64,000 bases of DNA, taken from positions 496,001 through 560,000 of the forward strand of contig NZ_JAFBIO010000001.1 of the NCBI RefSeq assembly GCF_021531255.1, given 5' to 3'. Every line of letters begins with the position of its first letter. Position 1 is the stretch's first letter. Under the pieces are notes generated by a model. That model was not told the origin of the DNA. It saw only the letters and a program-made list of their open reading frames with translations, and searched no databases. Both the position numbers and the translations under genes were made by a program. This document shows, in pieces, positions 18,240-26,200 of the stretch. The DNA comes from Allofournierella massiliensis. Lineage in GTDB: Bacteria; Bacillota; Clostridia; Oscillospirales; Ruminococcaceae.

Positions 18240-19101
18240 TGGCTTTTCTCCTGCCGAAGAAACGGCTTTGGGAATTTTTTTCCGGTTCGGAGGGGGCAAT
18301 ATCCTCTTCCAGCAGGTTGTACAGGCTCTGGCGGTCCAGCCGGCGGATCAGTACCCCGTTTTTGGCCAGGGAGATGATGCCGGTCTCCTCGCTGACCACC
18401 ACGATCACCGCGTCGGAGTTTTCGCTCATGCCCAGGGCCGCCCGGTGCCGTGTGCCCATATCCTTGCCGATTTCCAGGTTGTTGGAAAGGGGCAAAAGGC
18501 AGCCCGCCGCCTTGAGCATGCCGTCCCGCACCACCACGGCGCCGTCGTGCAGAGGGGTGCCCTCATAGAAGATGGTCCCCAGCATCTCGCAGTTCACGTC
18601 CGCGTTCAGCGGGGTGCCGGTACGGATGATCTCGGAAAGATTGACCCGCCGTTCCAACACAATGAGGGCCCCGGTGTGGGTATCGCTGAGCTGCTCGGCC
18701 GCGTCACAGATGGCCACCGCAGCCTTCTTCCACTGGGCCCGCAGGGAGGGATCGGTGCGCTGGAACCGAAAGAGGGTGGAGACCCACACATCGGTGCGGC
18801 CCAGCTTTTCCAGGGCCCGGCGAAGCTCGGGCTGGAACATGACCACCATGGCCAGAAAGCCCAGCTGAAGGATGTTGTCCAGGATCCAGGTGACGGTGCG
18901 CAGATCGAAATAGCGGGCAAAACCGTAGGTAAACAGCAAAAACAGCGCGCCCTGGGCGATCTGGCCGGCACGGGTCTTGCGGACAAAGATGATGACCTCG
19001 TAGACCACAAAGGCCACGATGATAATATCCAGCACGTCGGAAGGCGTTATGGATTTGAAATTATAGACCACCGTACTGAAGGTATCTCCCAGTTTATCCA
19101 A
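18223..19101 (-). CDS. cdaA: Diadenylate cyclase CdaA
   Basis: This is a 292-residue membrane cyclase that makes c-di-AMP from two ATP. The N-terminal part has three hydrophobic helices (residues about 10-90) and the DAC domain follows. Catalytic motifs are intact: DGA in TPLHDGAVVVRDG and RHR in GTRHRAALGMSE. No ATG exists near the N-terminus; a TTG at 19101, with AAAGGAGG upstream, is the best start. A weak promoter with a perfect TATAAT lies about 75 nt upstream. It is the first gene of a run that goes through cdaR, recJ, relA and hemZ, so c-di-AMP and (p)ppGpp enzymes share the operon. Confidence 0.94.
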   Translation of the reverse strand: MDKLGDTFSTVVYNFKSITPSDVLDIIIVAFVVYEVIIFVRKTRAGQIAQGALFLLFTYGFARYFDLRTVTWILDNILQLGFLAMVVMFQPELRRALEKLGRTDVWVSTLFRFQRTDPSLRAQWKKAAVAICDAAEQLSDTHTGALIVLERRVNLSEIIRTGTPLNADVNCEMLGTIFYEGTPLHDGAVVVRDGMLKAAGCLLPLSNNLEIGKDMGTRHRAALGMSENSDAVIVVVSEETGIISLAKNGVLIRRLDRQSLYNLLEEDIAPSEPEKNSQSRFFGRRKANEEKT

Positions 19102-19173
19102 AAAGCACCCTCCTCCTTTGTACCCGCCGAAAAAAGGGCAGAAAGCCCCCCCCGGGCGGCATTTACAGCAAAA

Positions 19174-19202
19174 ATTATACCACATTTCCCGCCAAAAGAA
19201 AA
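19174..19202 (-). promoter_or_regulatory. Candidate promoter of cdaA operon
   Basis: A perfect TATAAT lies on the minus strand 17 nt from a poor -35 hexamer (TTTTCT), in an AT-rich stretch between cdaA and ispDF. Confidence 0.4.
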
Positions 19203-19264
19203 CGTCCCTGCGGATTTCTCTTTCCCCTGCCCCGCGCCCGGGTGTGCCGGGTGCAAAAGAGGGC

Positions 19265-19306
19265 AAAAAGGCGGGCCTCCCCGGCAAAAAAGGGGACGGC
19301 CCGCCG
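19265..19306 (-). terminator. Intrinsic terminator of ispDF
   Basis: GGCGGGCC pairs with GGCCCGCC around a 20-nt loop, followed on the minus strand by TTTTT, just after the ispDF stop. Confidence 0.75.
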
Positions 19307-19320
19307 ATGATTCCGGGATT

Positions 19321-20445
19321 TTACCGGGTGATGAGGGCCACCGCATGGGCGGCGATGCCCTGGCCCAGGCCGGTGAAGCCCAGGCCCTCCTCGGTGGTGG
19401 CCTTGATGTTCACCTGCCCCGGCTCTGCCCCCAGCCGGGCGGCAATATTGCGGCCCATGGCCTCGATGTGGGGGGCCAGCTTGGGCGCCTGGCAAAGGAT
19501 GGTGGCGTCCAGATTTTCCAGCTTCCAGCCCTCCTTTTCCAGCAGAGCACGGACCTCTTCCATCAGTTTCAGGCTGTCGGCCCCCTTATAGGCCGGGTCG
19601 CTGTCCGGGAAATGGCGGCCGATGTCCCCCAGGGCGGCGGCGCCCAGCAGGGCATCCATCACCGCGTGGGCCAGCACGTCCGCGTCGGAATGGCCCAAAA
19701 GCCCCTTTTCGTAGGGGATGTTGACCCCGCCCAGGATGAGGGGCCGGCCCTCTACCAGTTTGTGTACGTCGTAGCCATGGCCGATGCGCATCTGCCTGTC
19801 CTCCCTCAAATCTTCCGGTGTGGTGATCTTGAAATTGGCGTAATCCCCCGGGGTGAGCAGCACCGGCCGCCCTGCCTGCTCGAACAGCTGGCAGTCGTCG
19901 GTCAAATCTGCCCCATCGGCGGCCCGGGCCGCTTCCAGGTAGGCCGCCCGGTCAAAGCACTGGGGCGTCTGCACCGCAAAGAGGGCGCTGCGGGGGGGCG
20001 TTGCCTCTACAAATTCCCCGCTGGTCTGCTTGATGGTATCCTTCACCGGCACGGCCGGGGCCGCCGCCCCGCACCGGAAGGCCCCTTCCAGAGCCTGGCG
20101 GATGACCTCTTCGCTTACAAACGGCCGAGCCCCGTCATGGATGGCCACCCACCGGCCCCGGGCCGCCTGTACGCCGTTCAGAACGCTGCGGGCCCGGGTA
20201 TCCCCGCCCCGCACCAGCCGCACCGGCTTGCGGCAGCCCCCGGCCAGCCGGGCAGCCAGGGTCTGGTCCTGGCCGGTGACCAGGATAATCTCCTCCACCA
20301 TGGGATGACTGTCGAAGGCTTCCAGGCTGCGGGCCAGCACCGTCTTGCCCTGCCAGCAGTAGCTGAGCTTGTCAAAGCCCATCCGCCGGGAAGAGCCCGC
20401 CGCCACGATCACCGCGCTCACGCGGATTTCCTGTTCTCCGTTCAC
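19321..20445 (-). CDS. ispDF: Bifunctional IspD/IspF fusion
   Basis: This single 374-residue protein carries two MEP-pathway enzymes. Residues 1-215 are IspD (2-C-methyl-D-erythritol 4-phosphate cytidylyltransferase) with [12 protein letters not shown] and [16 protein letters not shown]. Residues 217-374 are IspF (2-C-methyl-D-erythritol 2,4-cyclodiphosphate synthase) with [45 protein letters not shown] and the C-terminal [13 protein letters not shown]. The metal-binding DxH (GYDVH) and the His of HSDAD are present. An internal Met opens the IspF part, so a separate IspF could also be made. It follows cotH by 3 nt. IspD-IspF fusions are known, but separate proteins are commoner in Firmicutes. 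Confidence 0.94.
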   Translation of the reverse strand: MNGEQEIRVSAVIVAAGSSRRMGFDKLSYCWQGKTVLARSLEAFDSHPMVEEIILVTGQDQTLAARLAGGCRKPVRLVRGGDTRARSVLNGVQAARGRWVAIHDGARPFVSEEVIRQALEGAFRCGAAAPAVPVKDTIKQTSGEFVEATPPRSALFAVQTPQCFDRAAYLEAARAADGADLTDDCQLFEQAGRPVLLTPGDYANFKITTPEDLREDRQMRIGHGYDVHKLVEGRPLILGGVNIPYEKGLLGHSDADVLAHAVMDALLGAAALGDIGRHFPDSDPAYKGADSLKLMEEVRALLEKEGWKLENLDATILCQAPKLAPHIEAMGRNIAARLGAEPGQVNIKATTEEGLGFTGLGQGIAAHAVALITR

Positions 20446-20448
20446 GGC

Positions 20449-22170
20449 TCATTCTCCTTTTTCCAGTTCCTCAAAATATTCATCCAGGTAAGAAAGGCGC
20501 AGAAGGGTAAATTCGCAGATGGCCTCGTAGGTATCCTCCGGCTCCCCTTCGCCCCAGTTCTCCCTTTCCCGGGTCAGGGCGCCGCTCTCTTCCAGCTGGT
20601 TCTGGCTTTCCGTGAGAAGGCCGATCACCGACTCGTCGCTGAACACCCCTGCCCGCAGCTGCTTCCAGCGGCGCAGCAGTTCCCCGTTGCCCGCCTGGCT
20701 CTGGGCCAGGGCCGGCAGCTGGGTATCCACCTCATAGCCGTCCCCGCTGGCCTCATCCCTCCCCAGGATCAGGGAGGCCGTGCTGTTCATGGTGCCATCG
20801 TTGTGGCAGGCCCGCCAGCCATTGCCGAAGGTCTGATCCAGATCCCAGGGAATATAGGTGATCTTCCAGCCGGTATTGGTCTTTTGGGCGTAATAATAGT
20901 TGTTGTTGGTGAGGTTATCCCAGCCGAAAATCACCTGCCGGAACAGGGAAACATCAATGAGATTGCTGCGCTCGCACCAGTCGTCAATCGTTTCCAGGTC
21001 GGTATCCGGCTGGTGCATCAGGCTGATAAAACTGCGCAGGGGCTGCCAGGGGTCTTCCATATCTTCCGGGAAGAATTCCACCGACAGCTTGGCCGTATGC
21101 TTGTTGATCTTAAGGTAGACGGGGTTCCAGGAATACTCGGTCTCCCCGTCCTGCCAGGCCCAGCGATCCTCTTCCACCAGGATCTCATATTCGCCCTCCT
21201 GCCAGCCCAGGCCCAGGATGTACTCGAATTCCTCCTCGGTGGGCCAGCGGTGACCGCTGGATTTATACAGGACGTCCTGACTGGAAGCATCCAGCTGCTT
21301 GCGATCGATGGGTTCCTGCAGGCCATACACGCCCAGATACTGTTCGTCCGCCACCAGCTCCACATAGGCGCACCGGCTGCCCGCCTCATCGGCAGGGTTA
21401 TCGGCGGCCACCTGGTTCCACAGGGCCAGGCCGGTTTTCTCGCGGATCCGGCTGGCATCGGCCGAGAATGCGTTCAAAAACCACTTTCCGTCACTGCGCA
21501 ACCCGCACAGGCTTTCTTTCCGTTCGCCTCCCTTGGAATCCAGCAGATCCATCCGGAAGGATTTCTTATCCGCATAGCGGGAGGAGTTGCCCCGGATCCG
21601 GCTGTGCATCCGGCTGGTGAGGATGCGGTAACCGCTGTTGCCGTCGCCGGGGTCAAAAATAGTCACCGTGCCGTCATATTCTCCTTCCAGCACGCTGCCG
21701 TCGATGGTATCCCATTGCTGGGGCGAATCCAGATGCCAGCTGATCATGGCCATGCCGGTGGCTACCAGATAGCCCTTATCCAGCAGCTGGCCATCCCGGC
21801 TCAGCACCACATACCGGAAGGGATGATTCTCCCGTATGGCCCCCTGCTTATCCTCCATCCACTCATCCCGGATGAAATACAGCCGGCAGCCATTCCCCGC
21901 CTGCAGCCCTCCCTGCCATTCGGAAGTCTGCAGGCTCTGGGGCAGAAAAGTGACATCGGAAGCGCTGTTCCGGGGCAGCGCCGTGCCCTGCAGGGTAAGA
22001 GAACAGGCCTGAACAGGGGTTTGGCCCCAATATTCCTCGCCCTGTTCCGTTTCCAGGATCCGAGCCCCCAGGAAGGTGTTCCGATCCAGCCGAATCGCGA
22101 ACAGAACGCAGGCCAGCAGCGCCAGCAGGCACAGCAGGAGAAGCCATTTTTTCTGAATCTGTTTTTTCAT
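20449..22170 (-). CDS. CotH-type spore coat protein kinase, membrane anchored
   Basis: This 573-residue protein has one N-terminal transmembrane segment (KWLLLLCLLALLACVLFAI). The body is a CotH kinase domain: IRGNSSRYADKKSFRMDLLD (the glycine loop and lysine of the atypical kinase fold), an AYVELVADEQYLGVYGLQE segment, and WDLDQTFGNGW with the metal-binding Asp pair. CotH kinases phosphorylate spore coat proteins with ATP. Other CotH-like proteins are secreted and not tied to spores, but spo0A and a ger operon are in this window. Starts at 22176 and 22170 are both possible. It shares a transcript with ispDF. The promoter TTGTTA-17-TATACT is within the terminator of spo0A. Confidence 0.82.
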   Translation of the reverse strand: MKKQIQKKWLLLLCLLALLACVLFAIRLDRNTFLGARILETEQGEEYWGQTPVQACSLTLQGTALPRNSASDVTFLPQSLQTSEWQGGLQAGNGCRLYFIRDEWMEDKQGAIRENHPFRYVVLSRDGQLLDKGYLVATGMAMISWHLDSPQQWDTIDGSVLEGEYDGTVTIFDPGDGNSGYRILTSRMHSRIRGNSSRYADKKSFRMDLLDSKGGERKESLCGLRSDGKWFLNAFSADASRIREKTGLALWNQVAADNPADEAGSRCAYVELVADEQYLGVYGLQEPIDRKQLDASSQDVLYKSSGHRWPTEEEFEYILGLGWQEGEYEILVEEDRWAWQDGETEYSWNPVYLKINKHTAKLSVEFFPEDMEDPWQPLRSFISLMHQPDTDLETIDDWCERSNLIDVSLFRQVIFGWDNLTNNNYYYAQKTNTGWKITYIPWDLDQTFGNGWRACHNDGTMNSTASLILGRDEASGDGYEVDTQLPALAQSQAGNGELLRRWKQLRAGVFSDESVIGLLTESQNQLEESGALTRERENWGEGEPEDTYEAICEFTLLRLSYLDEYFEELEKGE

Positions 22171-22226
22171 ATGCACCTTTCCGCCGCGCGTATTTTATGG
22201 TCTTGCTTGCCCGAGGCATCTTTTAA

Positions 22227-22255
22227 AGTATAACACAGGGCCGGGCGGATAACAA
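22227..22255 (-). promoter_or_regulatory. Promoter of cotH-ispDF
   Basis: TTGTTA and TATACT are separated by 17 nt on the minus strand. The spacer contains the left arm of the hairpin that ends spo0A transcription. Confidence 0.5.
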
Positions 22256-22268
22256 TTCCGCCCGGCCC
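22238..22268 (-). terminator. GC-rich hairpin after spo0A
   Basis: A 12-bp perfect stem (GGGCCGGGCGGA) with a 7-nt loop. The following minus-strand sequence has only a short T-rich tract, so termination may be partial, and the hairpin overlaps the next promoter. Confidence 0.5.
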
Positions 22269-22322
22269 CGCTTTTGCGCAAAAATCAGGATTTCTTCTTT
22301 TCCGCCTGCCGCACTGGCTGCT

Positions 22323-23075
22323 TCAGGCCCTTTTCTGCTTTTTATCCAGCCGCATCCTGTCGGCGATCATGGCAATAAACTCGGAGTTGGTGGGTTTGCC
22401 CCGCAGGTTGTGGATGGTGTAACCGAAATAGCTGTTGAGGGTATCCACATCGCCCCGATCCCAGGCCACCTCGATGGCGTGGCGGATGGCCCGCTCCACC
22501 CGGGAGGGGGTGGTGCCGTTCTGCTTGGCAATTTCCGGGTAAAGGCGCTTGGTCACCGCGTTGATGTACTCAGGGTCGTCCATGGTAAGGAGGATGGCAT
22601 TGCGCAGGAACTGATAGCCCTTGATGTGGGCCGGCACCCCGATCTGGTGCAGGATCTCGGTGACGGTGACCTCGTCGCTCTCATCCGGGAATGCCTGGAC
22701 ACGGGCCGGGGAGGCCATTTTTACCACCCGGGCTGCCAGCACCTGATGGTCGAAGGGCTTGACGAAGTAGAAGGCAAAGCCGCTGTCCATCAGTTCCCCT
22801 TCCATCTGCTCGCTCTGGAAGGTGCCCATGACCAGGAATACCGTGCCGCTACCGGCGGCCTCCTCATAGCGCTGCTTGATGGTGATGGCATCCAGCCCGG
22901 GCATGAAGGCATCCAGCAGGGCCACCTGGGGCCGCACCTGCAGCAGGCTTTTCAGGGCCTTTTCGCCCTCCTTCTCACAGACGGTCACCTCCACCCCCTT
23001 CTGCTCCAGAGCCTGACGGCACAGGGATGTGAAGGGCTCGCCGGTCTCGTTCATGACAAATCTGATTTTTTCCAT
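22323..23075 (-). CDS. spo0A: Sporulation master regulator Spo0A with altered receiver
   Basis: This 250-residue protein has a receiver domain (1-125) and the Spo0A C-terminal DNA-binding domain (about 145-250). The C-terminal domain is typical: RVERAIRHAIEVAWDRG for the recognition helix and FGYTIHNLRGKPTNSEF at the end. The phosphoacceptor Asp is present in ALLDAFMPGLD and the Lys in FVKPFD. The acidic pair of the Mg site, Asp-Asp in other Spo0A, is Glu-Thr here (FVMNETGEPF), and the switch Thr/Ser is Gly (VMGTFQ). The start at 23075 has GGAGG 8 nt upstream. A palindrome overlaps its promoter. The identity is secure; how it is activated is open. Confidence 0.92.
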   Translation of the reverse strand: MEKIRFVMNETGEPFTSLCRQALEQKGVEVTVCEKEGEKALKSLLQVRPQVALLDAFMPGLDAITIKQRYEEAAGSGTVFLVMGTFQSEQMEGELMDSGFAFYFVKPFDHQVLAARVVKMASPARVQAFPDESDEVTVTEILHQIGVPAHIKGYQFLRNAILLTMDDPEYINAVTKRLYPEIAKQNGTTPSRVERAIRHAIEVAWDRGDVDTLNSYFGYTIHNLRGKPTNSEFIAMIADRMRLDKKQKRA

Positions 23076-23109
23076 TGTAATATCCTCCAATGTTTGTGTT
23101 TCCCTCAAC

Positions 23110-23137
23110 GTTGGTAATATTACCATATTTTACCAAC
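23110..23137. promoter_or_regulatory. Palindromic operator in spo0A promoter
   Basis: GTTGGTAA and TTACCAAC form an 8-bp inverted repeat with a 12-nt spacer, and inside it GGTAATATTACC (23113-23124) is a perfect 12-bp palindrome. It covers the spacer and -10 (TAATAT) of a TTGCAT-17-TAATAT minus-strand promoter (23117-23145), so a bound protein would block transcription. The binding protein is unknown. Confidence 0.55.
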
Positions 23138-23145
23138 CGATGCAA
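23117..23145 (-). promoter_or_regulatory. Promoter of spo0A
   Basis: TTGCAT and TAATAT are separated by 17 nt on the minus strand, about 40 nt before the start codon at 23075. Confidence 0.5.
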
Positions 23146-23215
23146 GCCGATCAGCCGGGATTTTTCCATTTTTTTGGCAATTTCGTTTTCCCTTTTTTGA
23201 CATCCCCAGACCAAA

Positions 23216-23260
23216 AAAAACACAAAAACGGGGCGCAGCGACAAACTGCGTCCCGTTTTT
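23216..23260 (-). terminator. Intrinsic terminator of polC operon
   Basis: A 15-bp stem (AAAAACGGGGCGCAG with its near-perfect complement) and a 7-nt loop, followed on the minus strand by GTTTTTGTGTTTTTTTT. Confidence 0.85.
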
Positions 23261-23269
23261 CTCTCTTTT

Positions 23270-26200
23270 TCAGCCGAAAAAGCTCACCTGGTTGCTTTCG
23301 GGCAGATTGCCCAGCGCCCCCACCGAGCGCAGGGTCTCCATCACCGAGCTGGAAACGCCGCTGGCCATCTGCAGTTCCTCAATGGAGAGGTACTCGCCGC
23401 TGGCGGCGGCCTTTTCCAGGGCGATGGCTGCCGCCTCGCCCACCCCTTTCAGGGCGGTGAAAGGCAGGCGGACCTTGCCGTCCTCCACCATATAGCGGGT
23501 GGCCCGGCTCTTGCCCAGCTGAATGGGCAGGAAGCTGTAGCCCCGCTGCAGCATCTCGTTCACCAGCTGGAGAGATACCTGGATATCCTCGTTCTTGGCG
23601 GTCTTTTCCTCCTTGAGGCGGGCGTCGATCTCCTTGAGGTGCTGCCAGGCCACGCTCTTGCCGCCCACGGCCGCCTCATAGTCGATGTCATCGCCCCGAA
23701 CAGTGAAATACACCGCATAGAAGGCCTGGGGATGATAGACCTTATACCACATCATCCGGATGGCCGCGATCAGGTAGGCCACCGCATGGGCCTTGGGGAA
23801 CATATACTTGATCTTGCGGCAGGAATCCATATACCATTCCGGCACGTCATGTTCCCGCATGGCCTCCTCGGCCCCCTCGGGGAAGCCGTTCTTGGCCACC
23901 TTGCCCTTTCGGGTCAGCTCCATGATGTTGAAGGCCAGCTTGGGTTCCAGCCCCTTGTGGAGCAGGTAGGTCATGATGCTGTCACGGCAGCCGATCACCT
24001 CGGAAATGGTGCAGGTGCCGCTCTTGATGAGATCCTGGGCGTTGCCGTTCCACACGTCGGTGCCGTGGGAAAGGCCCGAGATCTGGATCAGGTCGCTGAA
24101 GCTCTTGGGCTGGGCTTCCAGCAGCATCTGGCGCACAAAGGGGGTGCCCAGCTCGGGGATGCCGAAGGTGCCGGTCTTGCTGCCGATCTGCTCTTCGGTG
24201 ACGCCCAGGGCCGCCGGCGAAGTAAGCAGGCTGATCACGTCCGGGTCGTTCATGGGCACCTGCTCCACCGGGATGCCGGTGAGCTCCTCAAAATACTTGT
24301 ACATGGTGGGCACATCGTGGCCCAGCTCGTCCAGCTTGAGGAGGGTGTCGTGAAGGTATTTGAATTCAAAGTGGGTGGTGAGCACCCCTTTTTCCCGGTC
24401 ATCGGCCGGGTGCTGGATGGGGCAGAAATCGTAGATCTCGTTGGTGGAGGGCACCACCACCATGCCGCCGGGGTGCTGGCCGGTGGTGCGCTTGACCCCG
24501 GTGCAGCCCAGGGCCAGGCGGGTCTCCTCGGCGTGGTTGACGGTGCGGCCCCGCTCCTCCAGATATTTCTTCACATAGCCGAAGGCGGTCTTATCCTGCA
24601 GGCCCGAAACGGTGCCCGCCTTAAAGACGAATTCCTTGCCGAAGAGTTCCTCGGTATAGCGGTGCACCGTGCTCTGGTATTCGCCCGAGAAGTTCAGGTC
24701 GATATCCGGCTCCTTGTCTCCGTAGAAGCCCAGGAAGGTCTCGAAGGGGATGTCGTGGCCGTCCACCAGCATCTTGGCTCCGCATTCCGGGCAGTTTTTA
24801 TCCGGCAGGTCGAAGCCGTCCCCCACACTGCCGTCGGTGATGAACTCGCTGTGCTTGCACTTGGGGCAAAGGTAGTGGGGCGGCAGGCTGTTCACCTCGG
24901 AAATGCCCGAGAAGTGGGCCACTGCCGAAGAGCCCACCGAACCACGGCTGCCCACCTGGTAGCCCCCCGCGTTGGAGAAGGCCACCAGCTTGACCGCGAT
25001 CACATACAGCACCGCATAGCCGTGGCCGCAGATGGAATCCAGCTCTTTCTGGAGCCGTTCCTCCACCAGCTTGGGCAGCGGGTCGCCGTAGGCGGCCTTG
25101 GCGTGTTCCCAGGTGGCGCTGCGGAGCTGCTCCTCGGCGCCCTCGATGGAGGGCGGATAGGTGCCCCAGGGAATGGCCCGAAAGGAACCGTCGATCCGGT
25201 CGGCCAGAAGGTTGGGGTTGGTGACCACCACCTCCATGGCCTTTTCCCTGCCCAGATACTCGAATTCCTTGAGCATATCCTGGGTGGTGCGGAAATAGAG
25301 GGGCGGCTGGTTGTCCGCATCCTTGAAGCCGTTGCCGGCCTGAAGGATGGAGCGGTAGATGGCGTCCTCCGGCTCCTGGAAATGCACGTCGCCGGTAGCT
25401 ACCACCGGCTTGTTCAGCGCTTCGCCCAGCCGTACCACCGTGCGGTTGAACTCCCGGATCTGCTCGGGGGAATCCACGATTTTTTCCCGCACCATGTACA
25501 TATTGTTGCCCACCGGCTGGATCTCGAGAAAATCGTAGTAGGAGGCGATCTGTTTGAGCTGCTCGAAGCTGCGCCCCTCCACAATCGCCTTGTAAAGTTC
25601 ACCTGCTTCACAGGCAGAACCGATGAGCAGACCCTCCCGGTACTGGTTCAGGAGGCTGCGGGGAACCCGGGGCCGCTTGTGGAAGTACTTGGTGTGGGCC
25701 TCGCTGACAATGCGGTAGAGATTTTTCAGGCCTACCTGGTTTTTCACCAGGATGATCAGGTGGTGATACTTCTTTTTCAGCACCTCCCGGTTACCGCCCA
25801 GGCCAGTGTTGATGTCCTCCACCGAGGTGATGGCTTTCAGGTTCAGGTCTTCCAGCATCTTGCAGAAGACCCGGGCCAGGGCGGCGGCGTCCTCGTCGGC
25901 CCGGTGATGGCGGAATTCCTCCAGTTCCAGGTGCTTATTGAGGGCGTCCAGCCTGTAGCTGTACAGGCCCGGGTAGAGGGCCTGAGCCATGGAAAGGCTG
26001 TCGATATAGGGCGGGTCGTATTCCAGCCCCTCGCCGGCGGCAGCCTGGGCCAGCACCCGCATATCAAAGCCGTGGGCATTGTGGGCCACCAGTATATCCT
26101 TGCCCGCAAACTCCATAAAGGCCCGCAGGGCCTGGCCGGGAGAGGGGGCGTCCCGCACCATATCGTCGGTGATGCCGGTGAGCTCCACCACCTTGGCGGG

